Of a DNA stretch of 52,619 bases, positions 7,345-17,399 are shown piece by piece. Positions within the stretch are counted from its first letter, which is position 1. Each line of letters opens with the position of its first letter. The DNA is from Oscillospiraceae bacterium (lineage in GTDB: Bacteria; Bacillota; Clostridia; Oscillospirales; Oscillospiraceae), in the NCBI GenBank assembly GCA_015068305.1, contig SVKV01000013.1, positions 1 through 52,619 of the forward strand, in the 5' to 3' direction. The position numbers and the translations under genes are program-made. The notes beneath the pieces are model-generated. The model worked only from the letters and a program-made list of their open reading frames with translations. It searched no databases and was not told the DNA's origin.

Positions 7345-9102
7345 ATGGCTTTTGATGCTTTTTTCTTAACGGCGGTGATGGCCGAGATCCGGGAAAAGAC
7401 CGCTGAGGCCCGGGTGGATAAGATCCACCAGCCCAGCCGGGATACGGTGATCTTACAACTCAAATGCCGGGAGGGGCGGCAGAAGCTCCTCTTTGCCCTG
7501 AATCCCACGGCGCCCCGGCTCCATCTGACGGCCTCCAGTCCGGAGAATCCTGCGGAGCCCCCGATGTTCTGCATGCTCCTTCGGAAGCACCTTTTGGGTG
7601 CAAGACTCATCAGGACAGAGCAGATCCCCATGGAGCGGTGCGCCATGTTCACCTTCGACTGCATCGACGAGATGGGCGACCATGTGGAAAAGATGCTGGT
7701 GGCGGAGCTCATGGGCAGAACCTGCAATCTGTACCTCCTTTCTCCCGAGGGCCGGATCATCGACTGCCTGCGCCGGATCGGCCTGGACGAAAGCGCCAAA
7801 CGGGCGGCCCTGCCGGGGCTCAACTACCAGAAGCCGGAGCCCATCACCAAGGAAAATCCGGTTTCCTGGGAAAAGGAAGATTATGTAAACTTGCTGACCA
7901 AACCCGGAGCAGATGTGCTTTCCGAGCGGCTGATGGATGCCCTGGGCGGCCTTTCCCCCCTGGTTTGCCGGGAGGCGGCGCTCTTTGCCGCAGGCTCCAC
8001 CGATGCCCGGGTAGAGGGCCTGGAGGCAGAATGCACGGCGGAAAAGCTGAGCCTCTTCTTCCGGGAGCACCTCCTGCATCCGGCACCTTACTACTACTGC
8101 CAGGCTGACGGCACCCCCAAGCAGTTCGCCTTCTGCCCCATCCGGCAGTACGGGGAGTACAAAACCGGGGAATCCTTCGGCACACTTCTGGATATGTACT
8201 ACACCCTCCGGGACCGGAACGACTCCATGCGCCAGAAGAGCCAGGCGGTGCGCAAGACGGTCCAGAATCTGTGCACCCGCATTACGAGAAAGCTGGCCAT
8301 CCAGGAAAAGGAGCTGGCCGCTACCTTCGACCGGGAGCGGCTTCGCCAGCTGGGCGATATCGTCACCGCCAACATCCACCGGATCGTCAAGGGCCAGACG
8401 GTGGTTTCCTGCGAGGACTTTTATGATGAGGAAATGAAAACCGTGGATATCCCCATTTCCCCCATCCTTTCTCCCCAGCAGAATGCGGCCAAGTTCTACA
8501 AGGATTACGCCAAGCTGAAAAATGCGGAAAAAGAGCTGACCCGGCAGATGGAGCTGGGTGAACAGGAGCTTCATTATTTAAAAAGTGTCCTGGAGGAGCT
8601 GAACCGGGCCCAGACCGACGGGGAACTGGAGGAAATCAAGCAGGAGCTCCAGGCCGGGGGTTATCTTCGCCCCGACGGCAAGAAAAAGCAGAAGCAGGCG
8701 AAGCTCAAGCCCATGGTCTTTACCTCCACTGACGGCTATAATATCTATGTGGGCCGGAACAACCGGCAGAACGATGAGCTGACCTTCAAATCCGCCCGAA
8801 AGGACGACATCTGGTGCCATGCCTCCAAGGTCCACGGCTCCCATGTGATCATCGCCTGCGGCGGCACCACCCCTCCCGATGACACCGTCACCCAGGCGGC
8901 CCAGCTGGCGGCCTACTACGCCGAAACCACGGCCGGACGGAACATCCCGGTGGATGTGACCCCGGTCCGGCAGGTCAAAAAGGTCCCCGGCGCCAAGCCC
9001 GGCATGGTCATCTACCATTCGTACCGCACCGTCATCGTCAATCCCTACAAGGATATTGTGGTGGATGCGCTGAATGCAGAGAAAAAGCCGGAAGAAGAAT
9101 AA
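7345..9102 (+). CDS. rqcH: Rqc2/NEMF-family ribosome quality-control protein RqcH
   Basis: A 585-residue NFACT protein. It binds 50S subunits with a stalled peptidyl-tRNA and directs tRNA-Ala for C-terminal alanine tailing. The NFACT-N domain covers about 1-210 (start MAFDAFFLTAVMAEI), followed by HhH and coiled-coil segments (about 280-440). The C-terminal NFACT-R (DUF814) domain carries YNIYVGRNNRQND and the family motif DIWCHASKVHGSHV. The ATG at 7345 follows GCGGAGGAATCT; an upstream in-frame start would translate the repeat and is rejected. Older annotations call this family fibronectin-binding protein. A terminator follows. Confidence 0.92.
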   Translation: MAFDAFFLTAVMAEIREKTAEARVDKIHQPSRDTVILQLKCREGRQKLLFALNPTAPRLHLTASSPENPAEPPMFCMLLRKHLLGARLIRTEQIPMERCAMFTFDCIDEMGDHVEKMLVAELMGRTCNLYLLSPEGRIIDCLRRIGLDESAKRAALPGLNYQKPEPITKENPVSWEKEDYVNLLTKPGADVLSERLMDALGGLSPLVCREAALFAAGSTDARVEGLEAECTAEKLSLFFREHLLHPAPYYYCQADGTPKQFAFCPIRQYGEYKTGESFGTLLDMYYTLRDRNDSMRQKSQAVRKTVQNLCTRITRKLAIQEKELAATFDRERLRQLGDIVTANIHRIVKGQTVVSCEDFYDEEMKTVDIPISPILSPQQNAAKFYKDYAKLKNAEKELTRQMELGEQELHYLKSVLEELNRAQTDGELEEIKQELQAGGYLRPDGKKKQKQAKLKPMVFTSTDGYNIYVGRNNRQNDELTFKSARKDDIWCHASKVHGSHVIIACGGTTPPDDTVTQAAQLAAYYAETTAGRNIPVDVTPVRQVKKVPGAKPGMVIYHSYRTVIVNPYKDIVVDALNAEKKPEEE

Positions 9103-9106
9103 GAAA

Positions 9107-9131
9107 ACGCACCCACCCGGGTGCGTTTTTT
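9107..9131 (+). terminator. Intrinsic terminator of rqcH
   Basis: ACGCACCC pairs with GGGTGCGT around ACCC and is followed by seven T residues. Confidence 0.88.
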
Positions 9132-9150
9132 GCATCTTTATGGGAAAGCT

Positions 9151-9597
9151 AAATTGGAATTTATCGATCAGATAAGCTAATTCGCACCTTTCTTGTTTCG
9201 GCAAGAAAGGTGCCCCAAAGAAGCCGACTTAAGGAGGCGCTACGGGCAAATGCGCCCTCCTTAAGAATCCACCCGCCGCATCGCCATCCAGCATTCAAAA
9301 ATGTTCCGATTTTTGAACGCTTACATTCTGCAAATTTGAAAGTTTGCTCCGTAGAGCCCGCTGAAAATCGGAACATTTTCAGTGGGCGGTGGCCAAAAGC
9401 GGCGGGAGTGGGGTCCGGGGTGAGGTGGTGCTCCGCGCAGCGAATCAAAAGTATCCGCTTGCCGGTGGCAAGCGCACAAAAATTCATGCGATTTGCCCGT
9501 AATGCCTCGCCCCGGACGACTTCTTTGGTTACTTTCTTGTTCGGACACAAGAAAGTAACACCTATCGTTGGTTCGAAAACCGAATTCGTAATTTCAT
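9151..9597 (+). repeat. Long modular structured repeat, copy 1 (about 447 bp)
   Basis: Non-coding element of the family also at 36047-36430 (inverted) and 43350-43780. Left border AAATTGGAATTTATCGATC. Terminal hairpin 1 has arms CACCTTTCTTG and CAAGAAAGGTG, and terminal hairpin 2 has arms GTTACTTTCTTG and CAAGAAAGTAAC. Inside these, CCAAAGAAG pairs with CTTCTTTGG, CTTAAGGAGG with the CCTCCTTAAG further on, and AAATGTTCCGATTTT with AAAATCGGAACATTTT, while GTCCGGGG pairs with CCCCGGAC. This copy has about 65 bp more than copy 2 (around 9425-9485), and its right border is degenerate. From 9598 to 9632 I see only AT-rich sequence before the hrcA promoter. Confidence 0.8.
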
Positions 9598-9632
9598 AAG
9601 AATTCGTTTACGAATCATTCAAAATTGACCTA

Positions 9633-9692
9633 TTGACTTTTTTAGCACTCTCTGGTATACTCTGCTTAGCACTCAGGGCTAACGAGTGCTAA
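9633..9692 (+). promoter_or_regulatory. hrcA promoter with CIRCE operator
   Basis: TTGACT at 9633-9638 and TATACT at 9656-9661, 17 bp apart, form a strong SigA promoter. A perfect CIRCE, TTAGCACTC-N9-GAGTGCTAA, lies at 9666-9692 over the transcription start. An extra CIRCE half-site TTAGCACTC sits in the promoter spacer at 9642-9650. HrcA binding here represses the hrcA-grpE-dnaK-dnaJ transcription unit; this is established for the element. Confidence 0.95.
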
Positions 9693-9711
9693 AACCAAAA
9701 GGAGGAACCTC

Positions 9712-10779
9712 ATGGAACTGACCGAACGGAAAAAGAAGGTCCTGCGCTCCATCGTAGACCTGTACATCCGCACCGCAGAGCCCGTTGGCTCCAAGGCCAT
9801 CGCGGAGCTGCCCGACATGAAATATTCCTCCGCCACCATCCGCAATGAAATGGCGGATCTGACAAATTTGGGTTATCTGGAGCAGCCCCACACCAGCGCC
9901 GGACGGATCCCCTCCGCTTCCGGATACCGGCTGTATGTGGATGAGCTGATGGCTGACTACCGGCTCAGCGTGGATGAGACCAAGTCCATCAACGCAAGCC
10001 TGGAAGAGAAGATGCAGCGGGTTGACAAGATGGTGGAAAAGGTCGCAAAGCTTGTGTCCCAGGCCACCGACCTGCCGGCTATCTCCTTCTCCGCCCGGCA
10101 GGGTGACGCAACGGTAAAGCGCTTCGAGTTGATCGAGGCGGGAAGCGGAAGCTTCATTCTGGTTGTGATGCTCAGTAATGACGAAGTGGTCAACAAGCTG
10201 ATCAAGCTGCCGGTGAACATCAGCGAAACGGATCTGAAGCTGCTGTCGGCTCTGCTGAACGCCACCATGACGGAAATCAGCCTGGAGGAATTTACCGCAG
10301 GGCTTCTGGACCGGGTGATGCGCTCGGCCGGCGCCGCGGCTTCCCTGGTTCCGGTGATCGTGGAATTTACCACCGATACCCTTCGCCGCTCCGGCTCCGG
10401 CAATATGGCTGTGGCCGGCCAGATGCGGCTATTAAACCACCCGGAGTACCGCAACATCGACAAGGCCCAGCAGGTCATCAGCGGCCTGGACGAGGAAGCC
10501 CTCAGCAATCTTCCTGCCGTGATGCAGGGAACCAACGGAACCCGCGTTCTGGTGGGCCCCGAGAATGTGGCCCGGGAACTGAAGGATACCTCCGTGGTCA
10601 TGACCAAATTTGATATCGGTGACGGCATGGAGGCCATGATCGGCGTGGTTGGCCCCACCCGGATGGACTACGCCAAGGTCACCGCAAGACTCAGTTATTT
10701 TGCTGAGAGCTTATCCAAAATGTTTGCAAAGCCCGAAGCGCCTCAGCTTCCGGCTTCCGCCATAGAAGAGGAGGCATAA
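9712..10779 (+). CDS. hrcA: Heat-inducible transcription repressor HrcA
   Basis: A 355-residue dimeric repressor that binds CIRCE and depends on GroEL for activity. The N-terminal winged HTH (residues 1-75) contains the family motifs SSATIRNEMADLTNLGYLEQ and PHTSAGRIPSASGYRLYVD. The GAF-like effector/dimer domain follows (about 105-335) and ends with MIGVVGPTRMDYAKVTARL. Length is normal. ATG after AAAGGAGG. First gene of the heat-shock operon, autoregulated through the CIRCE immediately upstream; grpE follows 3 bp after the stop codon. Confidence 0.97.
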   Translation: MELTERKKKVLRSIVDLYIRTAEPVGSKAIAELPDMKYSSATIRNEMADLTNLGYLEQPHTSAGRIPSASGYRLYVDELMADYRLSVDETKSINASLEEKMQRVDKMVEKVAKLVSQATDLPAISFSARQGDATVKRFELIEAGSGSFILVVMLSNDEVVNKLIKLPVNISETDLKLLSALLNATMTEISLEEFTAGLLDRVMRSAGAAASLVPVIVEFTTDTLRRSGSGNMAVAGQMRLLNHPEYRNIDKAQQVISGLDEEALSNLPAVMQGTNGTRVLVGPENVARELKDTSVVMTKFDIGDGMEAMIGVVGPTRMDYAKVTARLSYFAESLSKMFAKPEAPQLPASAIEEEA

Positions 10780-10782
10780 ACC

Positions 10783-11313
10783 GTGGCAAAAAAGGATAAA
10801 GAAAAGAATGAGACTCCCATCGAGGAAGTAACCGAGGAAACCGTGGAAACTCCCGTTGAGGAAGCTCCCGCAGAGCCCGAAGTGAACCCCTGGGAAGAAA
10901 AATACAACGCAGAGCGGGATGCCCACCTGAGAGTGGCCGCTGAATTTGATAATTTCCGCAAGCGTACCATCAAGGAAAAGGAAGCTTCCTACGGCAACGG
11001 TAAGGCCGATGCGGTAGCCAAGATGCTTCCCGTCTATGACAATCTGGAGCGGGCGCTCCAGCAGGAAACTTCCGACGCCGCCTACAAAAAGGGCGTGGAA
11101 ATGACCATGACCGAGCTGCTGAAGATTTTCGGCTCCCTGGGTGTGGAGGTCTACGGCAACGTGGGCGACCAGTTTGATCCCAACCTGCACAACGCGGTCA
11201 TGCACATCGAAAACGAAGAGCTGGAGGAAAACAGCATTTCCGCTGTGTTCCAGAAGGGCTTCAAAATCGGCGACAAGGTCGTCCGGTTTGCAATGGTGCA
11301 GGTAGCCAACTAA
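10783..11313 (+). CDS. grpE: Nucleotide exchange factor GrpE (GTG start)
   Basis: A 176-residue DnaK co-chaperone that releases ADP from DnaK. The first 45 residues are acidic and disordered (ETPIEEVTEETVETPVEEAP). The long dimerisation helix (about 45-100) contains RVAAEFDNFRKRTIKEKE, and the C-terminal beta domain has GDQFDPNLHNAVMH and GDKVVRFAMVQVAN. It starts GTG 3 bp after hrcA, within reach of the GAGGAGG in the 3' end of hrcA, so translation is probably coupled. Confidence 0.96.
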   Translation: MAKKDKEKNETPIEEVTEETVETPVEEAPAEPEVNPWEEKYNAERDAHLRVAAEFDNFRKRTIKEKEASYGNGKADAVAKMLPVYDNLERALQQETSDAAYKKGVEMTMTELLKIFGSLGVEVYGNVGDQFDPNLHNAVMHIENEELEENSISAVFQKGFKIGDKVVRFAMVQVAN

Positions 11314-11328
11314 TCTGAAATAAACGCA

Positions 11329-11459
11329 TGTCATTGCGAACCAGCCAGCAGGCTGGTGTGGCAATCCGCTTTCCTTTGCGATGCAAAGCATCGCGCGGCT
11401 CAGAAGAGCCGCAAGAGAACGGATTCCCACGCCAGTGTGAGCACTGGCTCGGAATGACA
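11329..11459. repeat. Composite hairpin repeat between grpE and dnaK
   Basis: A second copy of the 7192-7324 element, 131 bp, with the same order of blocks: TGTCATTGCGAACCAG, hairpin, CTGGTGTGGCAATCCGC, GCGCGGCTCAGAAGAGCCGC, GAACGGATTCCCACGCCAGT, hairpin, CTGGCTCGGAATGACA. It fills most of the grpE-dnaK gap. The hairpins could act as an RNase processing point or stability barrier that separates grpE from dnaK mRNA; that is inference. Confidence 0.8.
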
Positions 11460-11513
11460 GAGGAATCATTACTTTGTAAAAAATTTTAGTTTCTATATAG
11501 GAGGATATTTATT

Positions 11514-13328
<1,815 letters not shown>

Positions 13329-13338
13329 TTGACCCCAT

Positions 13339-13369
13339 AAAAAGGGGCGGCGAACCGCCGCCCCTTTTC
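13339..13369 (+). terminator. Intrinsic terminator after dnaK
   Basis: AAAAGGGGCGGCG pairs with CGCCGCCCCTTTT around AAC, followed by CGG and TGTATTTTA. It should reduce read-through from dnaK into the next two genes. Confidence 0.85.
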
Positions 13370-13395
13370 GGTGTATTTTAATGAGGTGACAAAAC

Positions 13396-13890
13396 ATGCA
13401 GGGAATGACAAAAAGAGAATTGCAAATCACCGATGAGAATCAGATCCGCGCCATTCTGGACACCGCAAAGGTGCTCCACCTGGGCCTTTGCGTGGGCAAT
13501 GAGCCCTATGTGGTGCCCATGAACTACGGATACACCATGGAGGAGGGCAGGCTGACCTTCTATCTGCACGGTGCACTCCGGGGAAAGAAGCTGGATATGA
13601 TCCGTGCAAACAACCGGGTGTTCGTGGAGCTGGACTGCAACCGGGTTCCCTTTGAAGGCGATAAGCCCTGCCAGTACGGTCTGGGTTATTCCTCCGTCAT
13701 GGGCCGGGGAACTGCCACCGTCGTTGACGATGTGGAAGAAAAGATGAAGGCGCTGACTGTTCTGATGAAGACCCAGACCGGGAAGGATTTCACCTTCAAC
13801 GAGCAGCTGGTGAGCATCGTGTCTGTGATCCGGATCGATGTGGCGGAATTTACCGCGAAGCACCGTCCCATTCCCGAAAGATTGAGGTAA
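13396..13890 (+). CDS. Pyridoxamine 5'-phosphate oxidase-like flavoprotein (NimA-related)
   Basis: A 164-residue split-barrel flavin-binding protein of the family that includes 5-nitroimidazole reductase NimA. Typical blocks are [20 protein letters not shown] (about 30-49), [20 protein letters not shown] (about 58-77) and [12 protein letters not shown] (about 107-118). The substrate cannot be read from sequence; many members are general FMN-dependent oxidoreductases. GAGGTGACAAAAC precedes the ATG. It lies between dnaK and dnaJ, 4 bp upstream of dnaJ, so dnaJ must be read from a transcript that includes it. This placement is unusual. Confidence 0.82.
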   Translation: MQGMTKRELQITDENQIRAILDTAKVLHLGLCVGNEPYVVPMNYGYTMEEGRLTFYLHGALRGKKLDMIRANNRVFVELDCNRVPFEGDKPCQYGLGYSSVMGRGTATVVDDVEEKMKALTVLMKTQTGKDFTFNEQLVSIVSVIRIDVAEFTAKHRPIPERLR

Positions 13891-13894
13891 GTAC

Positions 13895-15052
13895 ATGGCT
13901 GAAAACAAACGTGATTATTATGAGGTGCTGGGTGTCGATAAGAAGGCCAGCGCCGATGAGATAAAGAAGGCCTACCGCAAGTCCGCCATGAAGTATCATC
14001 CGGACCGGAACCCCGGCGACAAGGAAGCCGAGGAAAAGTTCAAGGAGATCGGCGAGGCCTATGAAGTCCTCTCTGACGAGGGCAAGCGCTCCCGCTATGA
14101 CCAGTTCGGCTTTGCCGGTGTGGATCCCAATTACGGCGCAGGCCAGGGAGGCTACGGCGGATTCAACGGCGGCTTCGGCGGCTTCGGTGATTTCGGCGAC
14201 CTGGGCGATATTTTCGGCGAGTTCTTCGGCGGCGGCGCCCGGACCCGGGGCGGCAGCACCGCCAATGCACCCCGCCGGGGCGAAAATGTGATGACCCACC
14301 TGGAGCTGACCTTCGAGGAAGCAGCCTTCGGCTGTGAAAAGGAAGTGGCTCCCCAGCGGATCGAGAACTGCTCTGCCTGTAACGGCAGCGGCTCCGCCGA
14401 CGGCCAGGTAGAGACCTGTGCCACCTGCCGGGGCACCGGCCAGGTGCGGACCACCCAGAATTTCATGGGTATGTCCATGCAGTCCACTTCGGTGTGTCCC
14501 AAGTGCAACGGCCGGGGCAAGACCATCAAGAATCCCTGCAATACCTGTAAGGGTAAGGGCAAGGTCCGCCGCAGCAAGCTGATCAAGGTCAAGGTTCCCG
14601 CCGGTGTGGATGAGGGCCAGAGTGTCCGTGTCCGTGCCGAGGGCAACGTGGGTGCCAACGGCGGTCCCAACGGCGACCTGCTGGTGGAGATCTACATCAA
14701 GCGCCATGCCATCTTCACCCGTCATGGCATGGATGTGCTCTGCGAGGTGCCCATTTCCTTTACCCAGGCTGCCCTGGGCGCCCAGATCCAGGTGCCTACC
14801 CTGGACGGCAAGGTGCCCTACGATATTCCCGAGGGAACCCAGACCGGCACCACCTTTACTCTGGTGGGAAAGGGCATTCCCGAGGTCAACAATGCCCGCC
14901 GCCGGGGCAATCAGCGCTTCACCGTGGTGGTGGAGACCCCCACCCGGCTGACGAAAGAGCAGAAGGAGCTGCTGCGGCAGCTGGACGGCACATTGGAAGA
15001 GACCCCCAAGCGGAAAAAGTTCTTCGATACCATCAAGGATATCTTCGATTAA
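13895..15052 (+). CDS. dnaJ: Chaperone DnaJ (Hsp40, type I)
   Basis: A 385-residue type I J-protein. The J domain (1-70) carries His35-Pro36-Asp37 ([10 protein letters not shown]), which stimulates DnaK ATPase. A Gly/Phe-rich linker with repeats such as [16 protein letters not shown] follows (about 75-120). The zinc domain (about 145-220) contains four CxxCxGxG motifs: [24 protein letters not shown] and CNTCKGKG. The C-terminal substrate barrel ends at [17 protein letters not shown]. Translation probably couples to the flavoprotein gene 4 bp upstream. A terminator follows. Confidence 0.97.
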   Translation: MAENKRDYYEVLGVDKKASADEIKKAYRKSAMKYHPDRNPGDKEAEEKFKEIGEAYEVLSDEGKRSRYDQFGFAGVDPNYGAGQGGYGGFNGGFGGFGDFGDLGDIFGEFFGGGARTRGGSTANAPRRGENVMTHLELTFEEAAFGCEKEVAPQRIENCSACNGSGSADGQVETCATCRGTGQVRTTQNFMGMSMQSTSVCPKCNGRGKTIKNPCNTCKGKGKVRRSKLIKVKVPAGVDEGQSVRVRAEGNVGANGGPNGDLLVEIYIKRHAIFTRHGMDVLCEVPISFTQAALGAQIQVPTLDGKVPYDIPEGTQTGTTFTLVGKGIPEVNNARRRGNQRFTVVVETPTRLTKEQKELLRQLDGTLEETPKRKKFFDTIKDIFD

Positions 15053-15057
15053 CACTT

Positions 15058-15091
15058 CACCCCGGATGCTGCTGCATCCGGGGTGTTTTTC
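15058..15091 (+). terminator. Intrinsic terminator of dnaJ
   Basis: CACCCCGGATGC pairs with GCATCCGGGGTG around TGCT, then TTTTT. Confidence 0.9.
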
Positions 15092-15097
15092 TGCTGT

Positions 15098-15218
15098 TCA
15101 AATTGCCGGGCTGTGCCCGGTGACAATGCGTTACGGACTGCCCCGGTCAAATTACAGCCTTTGGGCCCCTCGACCGGTCGCTATTACCCGCTCGGCGTAT
15201 GGAATTTGCAGGGATACC
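15098..15218. repeat. Short intergenic repeat module
   Basis: It shares GTGCCCGGTGACAATGCG, TTACGGACTGC, CTTTGGGCCCCTCGACCGGT and CGCTCGGCGTATGGAAT with 20988-21080, with a border-like CAAATTACAGCC between the blocks. Non-coding; it ends at the 3' side of the DUF4363 gene. Confidence 0.6.
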
Positions 15219-15226
15219 CCAGCCGC

Positions 15227-15607
15227 CTAAAGAAGATTCCACCAGGTGAAGCGGTGGGCCTGGGAGAGACTGCGGATCCGTCCGGACAGCTCGGCGCAGA
15301 CGGCACGGAATGCAGCCGTATTTTCGGAAGTTCGGTAAACTTCCAGCCGGGCGAAGAGAAGCTCAATCTGATCCAGCGGATCGTGGTGGATCAGCGCGGC
15401 GGTGATGTTCCGCCGGGCCTTCCAGCTTTTCTCTGCCCGCTTCACCAGGGCAGCGGCCAGATCCCAGTCGCCTTTCATGGCGCAGTGGGCGGCCCTGTCC
15501 AGATCCGCTGCCGCGGGCATGTGGGCATCCTCCAGCACATTCCCCAGAATAATGCTGCCCGCCAGCAGAAAGACAAGCAGCCCGATGCCAAACCAAAGCT
15601 GTTTCAT
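15227..15607 (-). CDS. DUF4363 family protein
   Basis: A 126-residue protein with one N-terminal membrane/signal helix (LWFGIGLLVFLLAGSIILG, residues 4-22) and a helical extracytoplasmic domain (DLDRAAHCAMKGDWDLAAAL). Its size and position directly after a DUF421 gene match the DUF4363 family, which usually accompanies DUF421 proteins in Clostridia. Function unknown. It starts 1 bp after the upstream stop, so the two are co-translated. Confidence 0.75.
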   Translation of the reverse strand: MKQLWFGIGLLVFLLAGSIILGNVLEDAHMPAAADLDRAAHCAMKGDWDLAAALVKRAEKSWKARRNITAALIHHDPLDQIELLFARLEVYRTSENTAAFRAVCAELSGRIRSLSQAHRFTWWNLL

Positions 15608-15608
15608 C

Positions 15609-16280
15609 TCAGATTTCCTTTCCCAGCCAGAGCACGTTCCCGGCCCTGTCCACCGTCAGCAGCCAGGTCCCGGCCACCGTGGCCCGGTAATTGCCCAGAA
15701 CCTGGCGCATCCAGCCCTCATCCCGGCCGGTCAGGGCCAGATTTTCCCGGAGCAGATGACCGTCGGAGATGACGGTCACCGGCATGTACCGCTCCTTGGG
15801 GTGGATGTTCAGCTCCTTCGCCGAAGGGGGAGCCTCCGAAGGATAGGGAAACACCGACAGATTGCCGTTGGTCTCCAGAATGGCATACTGCACCGTGCGC
15901 ACATCCAGGATGTCCTTCTCCCGCAGATGGCCGGTCAGCTCGTCCAGGGTCACCTGGGTGCGTTTCAAATTTTTCTGAAGGATCCGTCCGTTTTCGATCA
16001 GGATCACCGGCTTTCCGCACAGGAGCTTCCGCAGCCGGATGCTCCGCAGGCAAAGACTTGCCAGGAGCAGCTCCGCTCCCAGTACCGTCAGAATCGGCAC
16101 CAGCCCGGCATGCAGCGGGATGGAAACATCCTGCATGGGGATGGCTGCCAGGTCTGCCACCAGCATGGCCACCACAAATTCGGAGGCCTCCATCTGGCCG
16201 ATCTGCCGCTTGCCCAGCAGCCGCACCGCTGCCAGCAGCACCAGATACAGCAGCAGCGTTCGCATGTAAGATATGAGCAA
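15609..16280 (-). CDS. DUF421 (YetF-family) membrane protein
   Basis: A 223-residue protein. Three membrane helices (about 7-80) include the family motif RLLGKRQIGQMEASEFVVAM. Two small cytosolic subdomains follow, with GKPVILIENGRI and a C-terminal segment that ends NVLWLGKEI. The family is linked in Bacillus to spore or envelope functions, but its biochemical role is unknown. It forms a two-gene unit with the DUF4363 gene. Confidence 0.85.
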   Translation of the reverse strand: MLISYMRTLLLYLVLLAAVRLLGKRQIGQMEASEFVVAMLVADLAAIPMQDVSIPLHAGLVPILTVLGAELLLASLCLRSIRLRKLLCGKPVILIENGRILQKNLKRTQVTLDELTGHLREKDILDVRTVQYAILETNGNLSVFPYPSEAPPSAKELNIHPKERYMPVTVISDGHLLRENLALTGRDEGWMRQVLGNYRATVAGTWLLTVDRAGNVLWLGKEI

Positions 16281-16366
16281 CGAACCTCACCTCCCGGCTA
16301 TTTTCCCCAAATATGCCGGATTTATTAAGATTTGACCCACAACTTCTTGGAATGTGTAAAAAAAGC

Positions 16367-16395
16367 TGGACACAAACTGTTGCTTTTGCTATAAT
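16367..16395 (+). promoter_or_regulatory. nrdR promoter
   Basis: TGGACA at 16367-16372 and a consensus TATAAT at 16390-16395, separated by 17 bp. The transcription start would be about 30 bp before the nrdR ATG. Confidence 0.75.
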
Positions 16396-16429
16396 GATAC
16401 ATCATGATTATGAGGGGGAGTGGATTACA

Positions 16430-16882
16430 ATGAAATGTCCCTTCTGCGGCGACCAGGAGAGCAAGGTCGTCGATTCCCGTCACTCCGAGGACGGCCTGAG
16501 CATCCGCCGGCGCCGGGAGTGTATTGCCTGCCAGCGGCGTTTTACAACCTATGAAATTGTGGAGAGCCTGCCCATCATCGTGGTCAAGCGCAACGGTTCC
16601 CGGCAGAATTTTGACCGGAACAAGATCCTCAATTCCATGATCCGGGCCTTCGACAAGCGCAAGGTCAATGTGGAGGATCTGGACCGGATCACCACCGAGA
16701 TCGAGCAGACCATCCAGAACTCCCTGGAGCGGGAGATCACCACCGACAAGCTGGGCGAAATGATCCTGGAGCGGTTAAAGCCCATTGACGAGGTGGCCTA
16801 TATCCGCTTTGCCTCTGTTTACCGCCGGTTCCCGGATGCAAACTCCTTCATCCGGGAGATCAACAAATTCCTGGAGGAGTAA
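16430..16882 (+). CDS. nrdR: Transcriptional repressor NrdR
   Basis: A 150-residue repressor of ribonucleotide reductase genes that senses dATP/ATP. The N-terminal zinc ribbon uses Cys3, Cys6, Cys31 and Cys34 (MKCPFCGDQESK, ECIACQRRF) and contains the arginine patch IRRRRE. The ATP-cone spans about 46-136 (VKRNGSRQNFDRNKILNSMI ...). Length is exactly that of the family. I choose the ATG at 16430, before the zinc ribbon, rather than the longer frame with no similarity. No nrd genes lie in the window. Confidence 0.96.
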   Translation: MKCPFCGDQESKVVDSRHSEDGLSIRRRRECIACQRRFTTYEIVESLPIIVVKRNGSRQNFDRNKILNSMIRAFDKRKVNVEDLDRITTEIEQTIQNSLEREITTDKLGEMILERLKPIDEVAYIRFASVYRRFPDANSFIREINKFLEE

Positions 16883-16884
16883 GC

Positions 16885-17358
16885 ATGAATATTGAAGATC
16901 TGAAGGGTTTGATGGATGGCTTTGACCCGGCATCGCTGCTGCCGGAGCTGGACAGCATTCTGGGTGTGATCACCTATGCAGTGCGGATCGCCGTGCTGCT
17001 GGGACCCATCGCCCTGCTGGCCCTGGGTCTGGGCTATCTGATTTTTGCCCCCCGGGAGGCAAATTACATCTTTGGCTACCGCTGCACCTTCGGCATGGGC
17101 AGTGTGGAGGCATGGCGGTTTACCCAGCGGCTTGCGGGCATTGTCTGGGGTGTGCTGGGTCTGGTGCTGACACTGGTGATGGTTTCTCTGACGGGCAAAT
17201 TTGCCGGTCTGGATGTGGCGGAGGCCCTGGGCCTTGCGGCCAAGTATGTGCTGTGGGAAGCGGTGCTGGCATTGGTGTCCAGCCTGGTGATCAACACAGT
17301 GGTTATGATCAGATTCACCTACGACGGCGAATACCGCCGGGAAAGAGCCGGAAAATAA
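16885..17358 (+). CDS. SdpI-family membrane protein
   Basis: A 157-residue protein with about four membrane helices. Residues 56-78 read YIFGYRCTFGMGSVEAWRFT, matching the SdpI/YhfL family signature (GYRT...S...W..aq...G). Bacillus SdpI gives immunity to the SdpC toxin, but most family members have no assigned role and no toxin gene is visible here. It starts 2 bp after nrdR and is probably co-transcribed. A terminator follows. Confidence 0.7.
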   Translation: MNIEDLKGLMDGFDPASLLPELDSILGVITYAVRIAVLLGPIALLALGLGYLIFAPREANYIFGYRCTFGMGSVEAWRFTQRLAGIVWGVLGLVLTLVMVSLTGKFAGLDVAEALGLAAKYVLWEAVLALVSSLVINTVVMIRFTYDGEYRRERAGK

Positions 17359-17365
17359 AGCAGAG

Positions 17366-17397
17366 CAGGGCATGCACAGGCATGCCCTGTTATTTTC
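17366..17397 (+). terminator. Intrinsic terminator after the SdpI-family gene
   Basis: CAGGGCATG pairs with CATGCCCTG around CACAGG, followed by TTATTTT. Confidence 0.8.
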
Positions 17398-17399
17398 TA

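Noticed and set aside
9210..9599. Hypothetical ORF of 129 residues (RLKEALRANAPSLRIHPPHR) within the long repeat, and its twin at 36034-36488
   Set aside because: It is the translation of a structured non-coding repeat. Frame and stops are not kept between copies, copy 3 has no counterpart, and there is no ribosome binding site.
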